From: CBDFJH01 sp965198095
GTDB lineage: Bacteria; Latescibacterota; UBA2968; GCA-2709665
Reading direction: 5' to 3'
DNA length: 64,000 bases
Assembly: GCA_965198095.1 (NCBI GenBank)
Contig: OZ240239.1
Span: 3,410,001 to 3,474,000, forward strand
In this document: piece by piece, positions 35,715 through 43,163 of the stretch
How the letters are laid out: each line of letters begins with the position of its first letter
Position numbering within the stretch: position 1 is the stretch's first letter
Program-made: the position numbers and the translations under genes
Notes under the pieces: generated by a model
Seen by the model: the letters and a program-made list of their open reading frames with translations, nothing else
Told to the model about the DNA's origin: nothing
Databases searched by the model: none

Positions 35715-36788
35715 ATGTTAGGCCGCCGAACAGTCCATATGAATCGCGAAATTCGCATTTGGTCCCTCCCGGTCTTGACGCTCCTGTCTATTTCGGGCTG
35801 TCAGGGCATCATTGGCGGTTGTCAGCGGCTCCCTGAATCGGTCGGGCCGAACCAGGAGATCCTTGCCTTCGTCGATCCAACCGATTGGGAAGTCCTGGAA
35901 ACACCCCTCAGAGAAGCCTTCGAGAAGGTCCTGCTGACCCCGCAGAAAGAGAAGGTCTTCAGGATACAACGGGGCGAACTGGAAGATTCCGAAGGCCTGA
36001 AGCACAAACTGCGAAAGAACCTTTTGGTTGCAGCCCCCCTGGATGCAACCCATCCCACCTCCGAGTTCCTAGGCTCCCTTCTGAGCCCGAATGTCCGCCA
36101 GGGCGTTCGGGCCGGTGAATTTTCGGTCTTTTGGAAAAAGGACCTTTGGGCCCGGGATCAGATTGTCCTCTTCGTGACCGGCGCAGGCCTGCGCGACCTC
36201 GTCGAAGGGATCCGGACCGAAGCCGACCGGCTCTACGCAACGGTTGAGCAAGCCCGGAACGAGCGCATCGCTCGCCTCATCTATCACTACGGCGAGCGCA
36301 AAGACCTCACCGACCGGTTGGCCCATGCTTACGGCTGGCAGGTCCGAGTCTCGTTTGGCTTCGAGCTCCAGGACGCAAACGCCGACAGCGGTTTTGTGCT
36401 CCTCTCAAAAGAGGACCCCAGTCGATGGCTTTTCGTCTATTGGGAAGACGGGATTTCCCCGGACCGATTGACGAGAGACTGGTGTATCAACAAGCGGGAC
36501 GCGATCACCTGGCGGTTTTTCGACGGAGACCGCATTGCCGTCGGGACTGCCGAGGCGACTCAGACAGAATTCGCCGGAAAGCTGGCGTTCTCGCTGCAGG
36601 GGCTCTGGGAAAACGAAGCGTCCTGGAAGGGCGGCCCTTTCAAGAGCTACGCCTTCGTGGATGTCGATCTGGACCGTTTTTTCTTTGTGGACGTGGGCGT
36701 ATTCTCTCCCAACAGACGCAAGGAGCCCTATCTGAGACAGGTCGACATGATGGCCAGAACCTTCAAACTGCGGGGCGTCCGAAATTGA
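35715..36788 (+). CDS. DUF4837 family lipoprotein
   Basis: Protein of 357 residues with a lipoprotein-type start (VLTLLSISGCQG, cysteine near residue 28). The middle and C-terminal text (WKKDLWARDQIVLFVTG, VEQARNERIARLIYHYGE, VRVSFGFELQDANADSGFVL, WRFFDGDRIAVGTAEA) matches DUF4837, a family of exported proteins of unknown function in FCB bacteria. ATG 35715 follows AAGGGG at good spacing; ATG 35739 is a weaker option. Probably co-transcribed with the aquaporin. Confidence 0.7.
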   Translation: MLGRRTVHMNREIRIWSLPVLTLLSISGCQGIIGGCQRLPESVGPNQEILAFVDPTDWEVLETPLREAFEKVLLTPQKEKVFRIQRGELEDSEGLKHKLRKNLLVAAPLDATHPTSEFLGSLLSPNVRQGVRAGEFSVFWKKDLWARDQIVLFVTGAGLRDLVEGIRTEADRLYATVEQARNERIARLIYHYGERKDLTDRLAHAYGWQVRVSFGFELQDANADSGFVLLSKEDPSRWLFVYWEDGISPDRLTRDWCINKRDAITWRFFDGDRIAVGTAEATQTEFAGKLAFSLQGLWENEASWKGGPFKSYAFVDVDLDRFFFVDVGVFSPNRRKEPYLRQVDMMARTFKLRGVRN

Positions 36789-36870
36789 TGGCCTTGCCAT
36801 TGCACCCGTTACACAATATACTTTCTGATCGATCTCGTGTCGTGTGAGGCGTGTCACCGACCGCCACGGA

Positions 36871-36962
36871 GCGGGTTGGCTTTCTGTTCCTGCTTGGGTA
36901 TCGCTTTGCTCGGAGCGGGCCCGGTCTTCCGTGAACGGTCGGAACCCCGCCGCGAACCATCA
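36871..36962 (+). ncRNA. Recurrent intergenic motif, copy A (possible structured leader)
   Basis: 5' element GCGGGTTGGCTTTCTGTTC (36871-36889) and 3' element containing CCGCGAACCATCA (36950-36962). The GGGTT and AACCC parts can pair across the interior. Both elements recur at 38450-38571, and the 3' element also near 46426. It ends 38 bp before the DUF502 gene. Class unrecognised. Confidence 0.35.
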
Positions 36963-37000
36963 GATCCCGAATCGGACGCGACAGGCGGAGTAGGGCGGTA

Positions 37001-37699
37001 ATGGAAGAGAAGAAACGATGGAGCAGACTGCGGAAACGGATGAAGCCCGGTTTTCGCTCGACGATCTTGCCCGGCGTGGCCGTCTTGGTGCCGGTCGTGG
37101 TCACCTTCCTGACCCTGAGGCTTGTCTTCCTTTGGCTGGACGGCTTTGCTCAGCCTCTGACCAAACGGGTCTTTCAAAGACAGGCCGATATCCCCGGTCT
37201 CGGAATCGTCCTCACACTGGTCTTGATCTGGCTGACCGGACTGTTGGCCAGCAATGTTCTGGGGCGGCGTCTTATCGGCATAGGAAACAGCCTGTTGACG
37301 CGCCTGCCGATCATCGGAAGCATCTACGGCCCGGTGAAACAGTTCACGGAAACACTGGTTTCAACTGAAAAAGATAGAGGCTTCCGACGGGTCGTACTGG
37401 CAGAATATCCGTCTCGAGGGCTCTGGATCCTGGGGTTCGTGACTGGAGAGGTTCGGTTCGAAGACGGAAAAATGGGCCGTTGCGTATTCGTGCCCACGTC
37501 GCCCAATCCGGCCACAGGATGGATGGTCATATGTCCGTCAGAGAAAGTGCGCGACACTCGCCTGACCGTGGAGGAGGCCATGCAATTGATCGTCTCCGGC
37601 GGCTTGGTCGTGCCTCCATCGCTCGGGACGCTGGGCGAGTTCTCCGTCAGAGAGGACGCGGTCCCGAGTCTCGTCGATCTCGAAAAGAATTCCGAATGA
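37001..37699 (+). CDS. DUF502 family membrane protein
   Basis: Protein of 232 residues with two membrane helices (TILPGVAVLVPVVVTFLTL and IPGLGIVLTLVLIWLTGLLA). The family hallmark loop RLPIIGSIYGPVKQFTETLV follows, then a soluble domain with VFVPTSPNPATGWMVICPSE and VEEAMQLIVSGGLVVP. DUF502 proteins are widespread inner-membrane proteins without an assigned role. The last 53 bp overlap the convergent small gene on the other strand. Confidence 0.88.
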   Translation: MEEKKRWSRLRKRMKPGFRSTILPGVAVLVPVVVTFLTLRLVFLWLDGFAQPLTKRVFQRQADIPGLGIVLTLVLIWLTGLLASNVLGRRLIGIGNSLLTRLPIIGSIYGPVKQFTETLVSTEKDRGFRRVVLAEYPSRGLWILGFVTGEVRFEDGKMGRCVFVPTSPNPATGWMVICPSEKVRDTRLTVEEAMQLIVSGGLVVPPSLGTLGEFSVREDAVPSLVDLEKNSE

Positions 37700-37907
37700 G
37701 ATCGTTCAAGACCTTCTTTACCGATCGACCCTCCACCTTCGCCCGATCCTCGAGGGCGTCCATCAGGTCGGGATCAATCACCAATGCCAAACGATCCCAT
37801 TCCGGATCTCCTTCGTCCGGAGACGTGTCGGAGCCCGTCGCATAAAGACGCCAGCTTAGGAGTGTGAGAACAGTTACGAGTCCGATCAATAAGAGAAGGG
37901 CATCCAT
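37647..37907 (-). CDS. Small membrane-anchored protein with ribbon-helix-helix-like tail
   Basis: Predicted 86-residue protein: N-terminal membrane helix (MDALLLLIGLVTVLTLLSW), an acidic linker, then IDPDLMDALEDRAKVEGR and SVKKVLNDLIRNSF, which resembles a ribbon-helix-helix fold. It overlaps the end of the DUF502 gene on the other strand by 53 bp. Ordered content (membrane helix then amphipathic helices) argues that it is real, but no family is recognised. Confidence 0.45.
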   Translation of the reverse strand: MDALLLLIGLVTVLTLLSWRLYATGSDTSPDEGDPEWDRLALVIDPDLMDALEDRAKVEGRSVKKVLNDLIRNSFRDRRDSGPRPL

Positions 37908-38280
37908 ACAGCGCCATCTCCATGGATACGAAGAACGTGACGACGAACGAAACGCCGCTATCAGGCGTGAGACGACCCGGCGCAGCCGCGGGGACGCGTC
38001 TCACCAAGCGGCGACCTAAAGTAAGATAGATGCTGCACGAACAGGACCGGGAGCATGCTGAAGAAGGGCCAAGCGTCGGGAAACGATCCGAAACGGCAAG
38101 AGACAGGTCAAGTTGCTTCTTGATCCGCTCAGCGCCCGGACAAGCCTGCCGTTCTCCCCAACAGAGGGTCCGAGGCCGTGCAGGGCTCCTGAGACCTACC
38201 CTGACAAAAATTGGCGGAAATCCCACGAATATGATCCGCCTCGGATCCCGTTTCTAACGGCTTATTCGAGGTGATATCCG

Positions 38281-38391
38281 ATGAAAAGAAAGTCGATGAA
38301 GAGAAGAAAGCACAGAACTTCGACGACGAGCAAGAGGCTCAGTTCCAGTCTTTCGCGGAAAATCGGTTGGCGTAGTGCCGTCGGAGCGTGA
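38281..38391 (+). CDS. Possible 36-residue highly basic protein
   Basis: Starts MKRKSMKRRKHRTSTTSK and continues with serine/arginine-rich residues to a TGA at 38389. GAGGTGAT, an exact 8-base match to the anti-Shine-Dalgarno, ends 5 bp before the ATG. About one third of residues are K or R, as in small ribosome- or nucleoid-associated proteins, but it is not L34, L36 or another family I recognise. Too short for certainty. Confidence 0.35.
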   Translation: MKRKSMKRRKHRTSTTSKRLSSSLSRKIGWRSAVGA

Positions 38392-38449
38392 GCTTTCAAA
38401 TCTGTGCCTGGGGTCGTCCACGTGGAACCTCTCATTAACCACCCACGCC

Positions 38450-38571
38450 GCGGGTGGCTTTCTGTTCGGCCTCTGGCCGAGACAGAAAAGAGAATGCGCA
38501 ACATCCCCTTAATTCCAGTCGGGGCAGGCTCAATTTTCTGCGAGCCGTGGGAACCCGACGGCGAACCATCA
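38450..38571 (+). ncRNA. Recurrent intergenic motif, copy B (possible structured leader)
   Basis: 5' element GCGGGTGGCTTTCTGTTC (38450-38467), a strong internal hairpin (TTTCTGTTCGGCC with GGCCGAGACAGAAA), and 3' element GGGAACCCGACGGCGAACCATC up to 38571. Shares both ends with copy A but differs in the middle, as expected for a structured RNA with variable stems. It ends 208 bp before the FGE-fold gene. Confidence 0.35.
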
Positions 38572-38779
38572 CCGAATTCAGAATCGTACGGATTTACGCT
38601 AACTCCCGAAGAAAACAAAGGTTGCTTCAATTCCTACTATAAGCTCAATCCGGTTTGAAGTCAATCCCCATTTGCATAAAGCGCCGATGATTTGAATTGC
38701 CTGAAGAAGAAAGAAGCTGTAGCTTGAAAAAGTTTGTCGCCGCTCGAACCCTTCCAATAGCTGATCTTGAGGAAATCCA

Positions 38780-39832
38780 ATGCGATTAGTAGCGGTTCTT
38801 TCGTTGGCTCTAGCAGCCCCTGCCCTCCTTATGGCGGACGAGATCGTGCTCAAAGACGGGTCCAAGGTGTCGGGTCGAATCCTCGATGAAGGCGAGGATC
38901 AGGTCGTCATTCAGGCCGCCTCCGGTCGCAGAGTGGTTTCGCGCGACTCGATAAAAAGCATCTCCAGGGACGAGGATGTGGTGAAGGTCCTTTTGAAGTC
39001 CGGCAAAGAGATCGAAGGAGAGCTGACATGGCAGAGCAGCTCTTCTGTTTTTCTCCAGATCGGCCCGAGTCAGATCGAAATCGCCAAGATCAACATTGAG
39101 ACGATTGACGGGAAAGAGATCGTGCTGGGCCGGGGTGGAATGAGAGGGGCTTTGCAGGAGAAGGCCATGCCATCCGAAGTGCGGGTGCCCGCCGGTTCCT
39201 TCCTCATGGGAGACAGCCGCGACGACAAGAAGATCGCTCACAAGGTTCACCTCGACCCATACTGGATAGATAGATATGAAGTCACGAACCTCCAGTATAG
39301 GCAATTCGTCCGCGCGACGGGCCGCGCCGAGCCCGAATACTGGGAGGATCCGAGGTACAACGACGATTCGCAGCCGGTCGTCGGCGTGACCTTCGAGGAC
39401 GCCGGCGCCTACTGTGGCTGGTTGAACAAGCGACTGCCCTCCGAAGCCGAATGGGAGAAGGCAGCCCGGGGCGGACAAAGCAGGCTCTACCCCTGGGGAG
39501 ACAGGCCGGAGGCCGGACTGTCCAATACCTCCGAGTCCAAGAAGAACCGCGCCCTCGGATCGGAAAGTTTCCCGAACGATGTGAGTCCTTACGGCGTGCG
39601 CCAAATGGCTGGAAATGTCTTGGAGTGGTGTCTGGATGTCTACGACAAGAACTACTACAGGACCTCTCCATCCAGGAATCCGACGGGGCCGGCAGAAGGG
39701 AACAAACGCGTGGTTCGGGGGGGCGCGTGGATGTTCGACCTTGTGGAAATGAGCGAGCGGCGTGCGCTCAAGCCAGAGACAGTCCAGCCGTACCTGGGAT
39801 TTCGGTGCGCAAAGGGTGCGGCCGGGGAGTAA
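38780..39832 (+). CDS. Exported SUMF1/FGE-fold protein
   Basis: Protein of 350 residues with a signal peptide (cut near LMA-DE). Residues ~20-110 form a small strand-rich domain with two similar halves (LKDGSKVSGRILDEGEDQVV and LKSGKEIEGELTWQSSSSVF). The C-terminal ~210 residues are the FGE-sulfatase fold (VPAGSFLMGDSRDDKKIAH, RYEVTNLQYRQFV, RLPSEAEWEKAARGG, MAGNVLEWCLDVYD, RVVRGGAWMFD). The cysteine pair of true formylglycine-generating enzymes is absent after RVVRGGAW, so sulfatase activation is unlikely. TTGAGGA precedes the ATG. Confidence 0.82.
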   Translation: MRLVAVLSLALAAPALLMADEIVLKDGSKVSGRILDEGEDQVVIQAASGRRVVSRDSIKSISRDEDVVKVLLKSGKEIEGELTWQSSSSVFLQIGPSQIEIAKINIETIDGKEIVLGRGGMRGALQEKAMPSEVRVPAGSFLMGDSRDDKKIAHKVHLDPYWIDRYEVTNLQYRQFVRATGRAEPEYWEDPRYNDDSQPVVGVTFEDAGAYCGWLNKRLPSEAEWEKAARGGQSRLYPWGDRPEAGLSNTSESKKNRALGSESFPNDVSPYGVRQMAGNVLEWCLDVYDKNYYRTSPSRNPTGPAEGNKRVVRGGAWMFDLVEMSERRALKPETVQPYLGFRCAKGAAGE

Positions 39833-39966
39833 ACGATCCCGCGCGAAGCGCGAAGTCTGGCCGGGGGGTCAAACGACTGCCGCGGACACTAACTAAAGGA
39901 AAAGTAAGGGTTTTCGCTGTTGAAAGGCACGGCAAGAACAGTGACGCGGATAAAACAGCTCGAGTC

Positions 39967-40002
39967 CCGGAAGGTCTGCCGGAAGATCGGCCAACCTTCC
40001 GG
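39967..40002 (-). terminator. Hairpin downstream of the GroES-like gene
   Basis: Nine-base arms CCGGAAGGT (39967-39975) and ACCTTCCGG (39994-40002) with an inner stem, about 50 bp past the end of the minus-strand GroES-like gene. No clear T run. Confidence 0.35.
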
Positions 40003-40049
40003 TCCAAGTTCCCGCCCTTACGACAACGCGACCTTCGAGGCGACCTCGC

Positions 40050-40454
40050 CTAGATATTTTCCAGGTCTTCCAGCCTTTCAATCTCTCCCAGGACATTTTC
40101 TTCATCCCGGATCAAGACCAGGATAGAACTATGAGGCACGATGAGGTACTTTTCCCCCTCGAACTTGATCTCAACCGCCATCTTCTTGAGGAAAAGGGCG
40201 TAATCTCCCTCTTCGGCCTGCATCGGTAAATATCGCGGCTCTTTCGTCACACTTTTCCAGAGTTCATCCTCCTCGTGGTTCTCCGGAAGCGGGATCCCCG
40301 GACCCGTCAGCACGACCCGTCCACCCTGAACCTCCTCCTTCTCGATCACCGTCTGGGGCAGATACAGCCCCACCTCGGTCCGTTCCTCCAGGTTTTCCTG
40401 CTTGATCAGAACCCGATCACCGATGACGAGGAGTCGCCTGTTTCCGATCTTCAT
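40050..40454 (-). CDS. GroES-like co-chaperonin (extended)
   Basis: Protein of 134 residues with the Cpn10 fold: LLVIGDRVLIKQE, then TEVGLYLPQTVIEKEEVQGG in place of the mobile loop, RVVLTGPGIPLP, and the C-terminal ILVLIRD. Ordinary GroES is ~95 residues; here an acidic/aromatic insertion (ENHEEDELWKSVTKEPRYLP) and a helical tail are added. No groEL adjoins it, so it is probably a divergent paralogue. An in-frame stop two codons upstream fixes the start at 40454. A 7-codon leader overlaps this start. Confidence 0.82.
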   Translation of the reverse strand: MKIGNRRLLVIGDRVLIKQENLEERTEVGLYLPQTVIEKEEVQGGRVVLTGPGIPLPENHEEDELWKSVTKEPRYLPMQAEEGDYALFLKKMAVEIKFEGEKYLIVPHSSILVLIRDEENVLGEIERLEDLENI

Positions 40455-40474
40455 AGCTCAGCACCCTGCCTCAT
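40451..40474 (-). CDS. 7-codon leader peptide (MRQGAEL) coupled to GroES-like gene
   Basis: GGAGGAA stands 8 bp before ATG 40474, and the 7-codon frame ends in a TGA that overlaps the next ATG (ATGA at 40454-40451). The GroES-like ATG has no ribosome site of its own, so its translation probably depends on ribosomes finishing this leader. Confidence 0.5.
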   Translation of the reverse strand: MRQGAEL

Positions 40475-40547
40475 ATACGATTCCTCCCTGGCGACGCCCC
40501 GCTCCAGGTTTTCATCATATTGTTTAATAAGCAATAACAATCATACA

Positions 40548-40576
40548 AAATTACGACTCCAGCCGGCCATTGTCAA
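40548..40576 (-). promoter_or_regulatory. Sigma-70 promoter of the GroES-like gene
   Basis: Reading the minus strand: TTGACA (40576-40571), 17-bp spacer, TAATTT (40553-40548). Close to consensus, about 95 bp before the start. An inverted repeat ATTGTT-N11-AACAAT just downstream could bind a regulator; it is not a CIRCE element. Confidence 0.6.
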
Positions 40577-40796
40577 TCGATTTCGCCATACTCAGAGCAT
40601 AATTTCCACCTGCAGAAACGGAGATGACCGGTCTTCACAAGGCGTAGAAGAGAGCGCGTGCGACCCTAAACTGCCAAGTCGGGGTGCGACGGCTGGAGGG
40701 TCAGGCGTGCGTAGCGCCGTCTCGAGGAGACCATCGAAGAAAGAGATCTTTGTCAAGGCAAGACGAGGCGGTCTTTTTTCAGATTTGGCCGCTGTT

Positions 40797-40885
40797 TGGT
40801 GCCGGGAGCCGGATTCGAACCGGCACGGGCGAAAACGCCCGGGGGATTTTAAGTCCCCTATGTCTACCCATTCCATCATCCCGGC
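40797..40885 (-). tRNA. tRNA-Leu (UAA)
   Basis: Minus-strand sequence begins GCCGGGATGATGG and ends TCCCGGCACCA with encoded CCA. The anticodon loop reads CTTAAAA (anticodon TAA). A long variable arm (GGGCG TTTT CGCCC) marks a class II tRNA, and the T arm has GGTTCGAATCC. The 7-bp acceptor stem pairs perfectly. Confidence 0.96.
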
Positions 40886-40977
40886 ACCCGTCCGGTGACG
40901 AATCAAACATAGACAACCGTGTACAGGTTGTCAAACAACGAGGGGGATAAAGGGCGTCCGGATCCCCTCAAAATCTA

Positions 40978-41007
40978 GCGGCTGCCCCTTTCTATAGAGG
41001 CAGCCGC
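40978..41007 (-). terminator. Hairpin between the two tRNA genes
   Basis: Perfect 9-bp stem GCGGCTGCC (40978-40986) with GGCAGCCGC (40999-41007). On the minus strand it lies just downstream of tRNA-Cys and is followed by TAGATTTTG, so it may terminate that transcript. Confidence 0.5.
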
Positions 41008-41034
41008 AGTCGACCGATCGCGATTCTCCGAGTC

Positions 41035-41109
41035 TGGAGGCGGCGGGCGGATTCGAACCGCCGAATGAGGGCTTTGCAGGCCCCTGCCTTACCACTTGGC
41101 TACACCGCC
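41035..41109 (-). tRNA. tRNA-Cys (GCA)
   Basis: Minus strand starts GGCGGTGTAGCCAAGTGG and ends CGCCGCCTCCA with encoded CCA. The anticodon loop is CTGCAAA (anticodon GCA). D arm GCCAAGTGGTAAGGC and T arm GGTTCGAATCC are standard; the acceptor has one G-T pair. Confidence 0.96.
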
Positions 41110-41328
41110 TCAACGATCCATCCTTCGGATGCCCTGGAACATACTTCAGCCCACGGGGGAAGTCAAGCCCTCTGAACCCGGCCGCCTGCTGCCCGGACCA
41201 TCCCGCGCCGTTGAATCCTCCGGGCTTCCGGGACTTCGAAATCGACCTTGGGCGCTCCGTCGTGCAGACCGGTGCCCGAGCCGACCGCCCCCGTCTTCAG
41301 GGACTCCATCGAGACGCTCTGATTTTAG
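41110..41328. other. Spacer between tRNA-Cys and repeat copy B
   Basis: A minus-strand frame of 48 codons (ATG near 41310, starting MESLKTGAVGSGTGLHDGAP) reads out of the repeat edge. It could be a gene remnant cut by copy B, but it has no ribosome site and I recognise no family. Confidence 0.25.
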
Positions 41329-41845
41329 CCTGAATTATTCATAAATTTGCTGAAAGTTTCCATCATTTTATGTAGAACAATCAGTGATCCAATTTGAGCT
41401 GAAAAACTTTGTTTGGGTGCAATAACTGGAAAGCCCTGTATTTACGTATATTTTTCAGATTTCACGAGTGATTCGGGCCAGATGTCATCGCGGCCGTGGC
41501 GTTTCGGCTCTCCAGCTGCTTCCGCGTTCCTCCTGCCCGGGGGTTGGGGCCCTCTGTGGGACCGGGTCAGGTGCGGGGGCGGATGTGGGAGCGAATGGAA
41601 ATTCGCGGCGTGGGGGCGGGTCCCGCAGTGGGCATCAGGCGGGGGGAGGCGTTCATTCCTTTCGCGGCGCCGGTCGTTTCCAGTGAGGCTGAGTCGCTAC
41701 GGCCCGAGCCTCCCCGGCGTTTGAGGGGCCTGCCTGCGCCGCGTTGGGCGCGGCAGGCAGGCGCCCTTCTTTTGTCACCTTTTCTTGGGCGGCAAGAAAA
41801 GGTGAGTATGAGTGACTTTCCTAACCTTTTTATGAATTGTTCGGG
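41329..41845 (+). repeat. MITE-like element, copy B (517 bp)
   Basis: Inverted copy of 34075-34559. Ends read CCTGAATTATTCATAAA and, on the reverse strand, CCCGAACAATTCATAAA. It contains the conserved perfect hairpin CACCTTTTCTTG-GGCGG-CAAGAAAAGGTG and a GC-rich stem near 41730-41762. No transposase. The 134-codon frame at 41496-41900 shares segments with the frame in copy A but indels shift it, so I treat it as spurious. Confidence 0.7.
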
Positions 41846-41985
41846 TTGGAAGGGAATCCCTCAAAGCGGCCAAATATTCGCCATTCGAGGCACAGTCTAA
41901 CCGCAAACCCGGTAACGGTCAAGCCTCTCCCCGCGCACGAATCGCATCGAGACGTGAAGGGCCCGCAAAAGAGAGGGAAAATCCC

Positions 41986-42014
41986 TTGACTTTACTTTCG
42001 TAACCGGATATTTT
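41986..42014 (+). promoter_or_regulatory. Sigma-70 promoter of the microcompartment operon
   Basis: TTGACT (41986-41991), 17-bp spacer, TATTTT (42009-42014), 50 bp before the pduL start. It overlaps the upstream open frame, which argues for ATG 42064 as the true start. No obvious operator palindrome is seen. Confidence 0.6.
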
Positions 42015-42063
42015 GCCGATTCATAAAGCAAAACCGCCTGATTTGTCCAGATGCGGACGCGGT

Positions 42064-42780
42064 ATGACCGACTCTTTCAAACCTTCATCCGAGTGCGCAG
42101 ACTGCGGCCTTTGTGCGTTTGGCCAGCGTCCCCTTCCGGGCAGCGGCGCTCTCCCCGTCGACAGGATTGTCCAAGAGGTGCTCCGCCGAGTTCGGCAGAA
42201 TGGTGCGGCTGCACTCGGCATTCCCGTAGGCGTCTCCGCCAGGCACTGTCACCTGGATCCGGAAGCCATGGACCGCCTTTTCGGTCCCGGATCTGAGCTC
42301 ACCCGTTACCGAGACCTCTATCAACCTGGCGCCTTTGCCGCGGAAGAGGTTGTATCCGTTGTCGGTCCTCGCATGCGGGCCATCGAACGCGTCCGTATCC
42401 TGGGTCCGTTGAGAAGCTACAACCAGGTCGAGCTTGCGCGAACAGATGCCATTTTTCTCGGTCTGAATCTACCTGTCAGGGACTCAGGCGACATTCAGGA
42501 CGCAAAACAGGTGACCATCATCGGGCCGAACGGAGCCATCACGATCGATGCCGCAATTCGAGCCGCGCGCCACATTCATCTAAGCCCCGGCGATGTCGAA
42601 CGCCTGGGCCTCGAAGGACGGTCATCCGTTCGAATTCGCGTCGGAGGCGAGAAGGGGCTGACGTTCGAGAACGCGCGACTCAAAATAGACGAGAGCTTTA
42701 TCCCTGAAATCCACCTCGACACCGACGACGCCAACGCCGCGGACCTCGTCTGTGGCGACATCGTCCACATCGAACGATAA
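42064..42780 (+). CDS. pduL: PduL-type phosphate acyltransferase (phosphotransacylase)
   Basis: Protein of 238 residues converting acyl-CoA and phosphate to acyl phosphate and CoA, recycling CoA inside the compartment. Zinc-site motifs are SARHCHL (H61, H63) and ARHIHLSP (H169, H171) in the two PduL barrels. Residues 31-45 (PVDRIVQEVLRRVRQ) form an amphipathic helix that fits an encapsulation peptide. Before it is an unusual cysteine cluster ECADCGLCAFG (C11, C14, C17). First gene of the BMC operon. Confidence 0.92.
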   Translation: MTDSFKPSSECADCGLCAFGQRPLPGSGALPVDRIVQEVLRRVRQNGAAALGIPVGVSARHCHLDPEAMDRLFGPGSELTRYRDLYQPGAFAAEEVVSVVGPRMRAIERVRILGPLRSYNQVELARTDAIFLGLNLPVRDSGDIQDAKQVTIIGPNGAITIDAAIRAARHIHLSPGDVERLGLEGRSSVRIRVGGEKGLTFENARLKIDESFIPEIHLDTDDANAADLVCGDIVHIER

Positions 42781-42864
42781 TCACAGCAGTTACAGCCAGA
42801 ATCTCGGAGCCAAATGGGCCCTTGTCACAGGTAATGGCTGATCCACACAGGGAGGAAAACGGAG

Positions 42865-43146
42865 ATGAATGAAGCCCTCGGCATGATTGAGACCAAGGGT
42901 TTAGTGGCGATGATAGAAGCCGCAGACGCGATGGCCAAAGCTGCCAACGTCTCGTTCGTTCACTGGGAGAAGATTGGCGCGGGGTACGTTACAGCGGTCG
43001 TTCGGGGAGACGTGGCTGCCGTAAAAGCAGCGACGGACGCAGGAGCGGCGGCAGCGGGAAAGATCGGGGAGCTGATCTCGGTCCACGTGATCCCAAGCCC
43101 GCACGCAAGCCTGGAGGATGTCCTTCCCATCGGGAAGGCCTCCTGA
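42865..43146 (+). CDS. BMC-H hexameric shell protein 1
   Basis: Protein of 93 residues, a single BMC (Pfam 00936) domain: ALGMIETKGLVAMIEAADAM, GYVTAVVRGDVAAVKAATDA and SVHVIPSPHASLEDVLP. Length and text match PduA/CcmK-type tiles that form the shell facets with a central pore. GGGAGGAAAACGGAG precedes the ATG. This is probably the major shell component. Confidence 0.96.
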   Translation: MNEALGMIETKGLVAMIEAADAMAKAANVSFVHWEKIGAGYVTAVVRGDVAAVKAATDAGAAAAGKIGELISVHVIPSPHASLEDVLPIGKAS

Positions 43147-43163
43147 ATCGGTAGGCCAGGCCG

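Larger units (their letters stand above)
37908..38779. other. 872-bp region with one possible small gene and one recurrent motif
   Basis: No standard-length gene is convincing. It contains the 36-codon basic ORF at 38281 and the recurrent motif at 38450-38571. The 370 bases from 37908 to 38280 show nothing I can name. Confidence 0.4.

Noticed and set aside
37774..38226. 150-codon minus-strand ORF upstream of the small membrane protein
   Set aside because: Composition is that of a shadow frame and there is no ribosome site or family match.
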